The notes beneath the pieces are model-generated. The model made no database searches and was not told the DNA's origin. It worked only from the letters and a program-made list of their open reading frames with translations. Of a stretch of 6,808 nucleotides of DNA, positions 4,419 through 6,808 are shown piece by piece. Both the position numbers and the translations under genes were made by a program. Position 1 is the first letter of the stretch; each line of letters starts with the position of its first letter. The DNA is from an uncultured Thermoguttaceae bacterium (lineage in GTDB: Bacteria; Planctomycetota; Planctomycetia; Pirellulales; Thermoguttaceae), in contig CAKVCP010000116.1 in the NCBI GenBank assembly GCA_934725735.1, positions 1 to 6,808 on the forward strand. Reading direction: 5' to 3'.

Positions 4419-6808
4419 TTATTTAGACCATTTAAACAGCTTGAACTTTGAACTTTCCTTCGCCTGCGTGTAGGGGACGGTGGTTGTTAGTTGCGATAAC
4501 CATTTAAACGTTTCCGGCGTTCGCGCTCTCGGCGAAGACTGCAAGTAGATTTCCTCTATGTCGTCTATTTGACCGCGTATATTGGAGTCGTCAATGTTAT
4601 ACGCTTCAGCTTCCAAACGTTGAACGCTATTCTTTTCTCTTGCAAGGGATTCAAGTTTGACAACAGTCCCCGGACGTTGATCGAGCTCTCGGTAGGGGGA
4701 GATTCCCAACGCTGAACGCGGCGCGGACTCTTGCGAAGACGCGTCTGCAAGATTAGCTTTAGGCGAAACATTTCGAGATTGATTCGAGGTCGTCTCATAG
4801 TTCCTGGTGGTCAAACTTGCTTCGGCAACTTTGGTTTTCTCGCCGTTACGATACCTTTCATTGCCGCTTTTATCGTTTTGGGATAAGTCGTCAAGGTTGA
4901 ACTCCTGATTTGGCGAATCTTCCTGAGCGCTGCCATTGCGGGTAGAATACCTTCTTTGGATTATAGATTCAGTGCCCCGGGTGGATTCTTTCTTCGTTGG
5001 AGAGAAAGAGTCGGATTGGTCTTCGATAACAGGACGAGGAATATAGTCGTCCGACGGAGAGTATCCAGGCGTCTTTTCCAAGTCATCCATCTTATCCGGA
5101 AGAATGAGGTCGTTAAGTAAACGTTTCGTATCCTTGGTTTTGAGACCTTGGTTGGTGCTTGGGTCATAAAGTCCCATGTTCCCATTGAGTTGCATGGCGT
5201 CGTCAAGGTTGATGTGAGTTTTGCTCATTTCACGACGCATGACTTCCGAGAAGTCCTCTGAATTACGCATGATTCTAGGCGTCATGACGATAAGCAATTC
5301 TTTCCGCTGGATCGACTCCTGATCGTATCTGAAGAGCCATCCGAGGACGGGAACGTCGGAGAGGTATGGAACTCCACGACTAATCTTTTCTTTTTGAGAG
5401 GTCATGAGACCGCCTAACATTACCGTTTCACCGTCGCGCGCGCTGATCGCCGTCATCGTCTGAATCGTGTCAATAGACTTTGATTTGATGACTTCTCCGT
5501 CTTGAGAATAGATCGGGGTCGCGTCTGCTTCGTTACCGAGGCTAGATTTTTCGGCGCCGATTTCCATAACGACTTTTCCGTCCTTCGTGACGCGCGGGGT
5601 GACCAGCAGGATCAGACCGACCGGAGTGTCAGTCGTATTCATTTGGACGCCGTAATTTGTCGTCGTCGTACCGTCAATTCGAGGGACGCGCTGACCGACG
5701 AGGATGAACGCCTGCTGGTTATCCATCGCTGTAACTTCAGGACAACTTAGAACCTGCAATCTGTTCTTTTCCCTCAACGCTCTAAGCGTCGCGGCTATTG
5801 ACCGACTGCTTGCGGAGAGAACAAAGCCGCCGTAACCTAAACTGGAACTTGCCGCTCCCATGCCGAAGTTGTTTAGAACTTGCCCAGCAACGTCGGTGGG
5901 GTTCACGTTGGCAGCCATGTTTTTGCCCGGTCCACCCGATCCAATGATATCAAATCCAGGGGTTCCCGTAGCGCCGCCAGAGGTCGACGTAATCATACTA
6001 CGATCGAAAGAGGTCGAGTTTTGAAGTCCGGTTTCAATTCCAAATTCTTCTTGATTGGTAAGAGTGACTTCCGCAATCAATACCTTGATTTGAACCTGAG
6101 GAGGATCTTGGTCAAACGTCTTAATCATCTCAAGAATTCGAGGCATTTCTGTTGGAGAAGCGCTCACGATAATTGAGTTCGAAATAGATTCGGGGATAAC
6201 AATGATTTGTGATTCATAAAGTTGGTAATTCGAGAGAACCTCCGAAGCTGTTTCGAGGGTCTGCTTCTGAGTTAAATAACTATCAATAGCTTCCGCCACG
6301 ACGAGCGCTTGGATATTGCGCAACTGGATGACTTCCTCTTCTCGCTCTGCCGTATCCTTAACGTCGAGCGCCACGATCAAAGCGTCTACAATGGAGAGCT
6401 CTTTAGGAGCTGCCGCAGCAATAATGACGTTTGTGCGCGTATCGACGGCAAACCGAACGGGAACGAAACTTTCTTCAGATTCTACTTGTGGAAGAGTAGG
6501 GGCCGAGAGGTTCGAATCCGTCGTCGCTAGTAAGGACTGAAGGGTTTGAACGATCTGGGAAGCGTCTCCATGGCGAACTTGGAAGAAGCGGATTTGCGCT
6601 TTCTTCGGAGCGACGTCTAGAAGTTCAATGAGACGTTCCATAAAGTCCATGCAATCTTCAGGCGCGCTGACGATCAGCTGGTTGTGGTAGACGTCGGTTG
6701 ACACATCGACGTCCATCATGACTCCTGATTCTACCAAGCGTCTTCCTGTGTCGTCAACAGAAAGGAGTTGAAGGACGGGGAACTTTGCGGCCGACGTGTC
6801 TAACGTAC
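4419..6808 (-). CDS. Secretin (GspD/PilQ family), 5' end outside the window
   Basis: Secretins are outer-membrane multimers that form the exit channel of type II secretion, type III secretion and type IV pilus systems. The frame is open to the right edge, so 795 residues are visible and the N-terminus, including any signal peptide, is missing. A TTG at 6737 is not a credible start, because coding continues upstream (…D-D-T-G-R-R) and it would cut into a domain. In visible numbering, 1-65 is the end of one N-domain, 71-149 a second (V-R-H-G-D-A-S-Q-I-V) and 157-234 a third (I-I-V-S-A-S-P-T-E-M). The secretin core spans about 239-514. It contains V-G-Q-R-V-P-R-I and the signature V-P-Y-L-S-D-V-P-V-L-G-W-L-F-R (479-493), then K-E-L-L-I-V-M-T-P-R-I. 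A Gly/Ser/Asn-rich stretch (about 274-330) lies inside the core. After it comes a polar tail of about 280 residues, much longer than the usual S-domain. The system type cannot be decided from this gene alone. Confidence 0.96.
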   Translation of the reverse strand, partial: TLDTSAAKFPVLQLLSVDDTGRRLVESGVMMDVDVSTDVYHNQLIVSAPEDCMDFMERLIELLDVAPKKAQIRFFQVRHGDASQIVQTLQSLLATTDSNLSAPTLPQVESEESFVPVRFAVDTRTNVIIAAAAPKELSIVDALIVALDVKDTAEREEEVIQLRNIQALVVAEAIDSYLTQKQTLETASEVLSNYQLYESQIIVIPESISNSIIVSASPTEMPRILEMIKTFDQDPPQVQIKVLIAEVTLTNQEEFGIETGLQNSTSFDRSMITSTSGGATGTPGFDIIGSGGPGKNMAANVNPTDVAGQVLNNFGMGAASSSLGYGGFVLSASSRSIAATLRALREKNRLQVLSCPEVTAMDNQQAFILVGQRVPRIDGTTTTNYGVQMNTTDTPVGLILLVTPRVTKDGKVVMEIGAEKSSLGNEADATPIYSQDGEVIKSKSIDTIQTMTAISARDGETVMLGGLMTSQKEKISRGVPYLSDVPVLGWLFRYDQESIQRKELLIVMTPRIMRNSEDFSEVMRREMSKTHINLDDAMQLNGNMGLYDPSTNQGLKTKDTKRLLNDLILPDKMDDLEKTPGYSPSDDYIPRPVIEDQSDSFSPTKKESTRGTESIIQRRYSTRNGSAQEDSPNQEFNLDDLSQNDKSGNERYRNGEKTKVAEASLTTRNYETTSNQSRNVSPKANLADASSQESAPRSALGISPYRELDQRPGTVVKLESLAREKNSVQRLEAEAYNIDDSNIRGQIDDIEEIYLQSSPRARTPETFKWLSQLTTTVPYTQAKESSKFKLFKWSK

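Noticed and set aside
5502..6540. Plus-strand frames opposite the secretin gene
   Set aside because: They are short, unrecognisable and lie entirely within a gene with clear secretin motifs on the other strand.
6735..6737. TTG as the secretin start codon
   Set aside because: The frame stays open to the window edge with coherent coding sequence, and the visible N-domain would be cut. The gene continues outside the window.

Overview
The window holds four protein genes in two convergent pairs. It most likely comes from a Planctomycetota bacterium. The basis is recollection of families, not a search: a secretin with repeated N-domains and a long polar tail, a neighbouring lipoprotein with a G-G-V-I-R-F-F-K-K ... 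S-I-M-V-D-G-D-L-T-V block, and a secreted BON-like protein are a combination I associate with that phylum. Base composition by eye is close to half G+C, low for many planctomycetes, which might fit a host-associated or gut lineage. That placement is inference.

Layout. Bases 1-487 hold no confident gene. There may be the last codons of an upstream gene at the far left, then a good sigma70-type promoter (345-373) and a leader of about 108 bases with repeated and self-complementary segments. Bases 488-1957 (+) encode a 12-segment transporter of the nucleoside:H+ symporter branch of the major facilitator superfamily, with an unusual acidic Pro/Ala-rich insert before its last membrane segment. A strong intrinsic terminator (2017-2051) follows. 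Bases 2186-2962 (+) encode a small exported protein with a BON-like domain near its C-terminus.

On the minus strand, a secretin gene enters from the right edge (its 5' end is outside the window) and stops at 4419. A lipoprotein gene (4327-2987) follows it. The 91-base gap between them carries a perfect 28-base palindrome, probably a terminator or attenuator. The lipoprotein gene and the BON-like gene converge with only 24 bases between their stop codons.

Functional picture. The secretin should form the outer-membrane channel of a type II secretion or type IV pilus-like machine. The adjacent lipoprotein is a candidate partner, possibly pilotin-like, and the BON-like protein may act in the same envelope. 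Only the secretin assignment rests on strong motifs; the partnership is inferred from gene order. The transporter appears unrelated and separately transcribed. I see no CRISPR array, insertion sequence, RNA gene or phage element, and no clear evidence of a wholly new system. The most unusual items are the transporter insert, the secretin tail, the secretin-linked lipoprotein and the palindrome.
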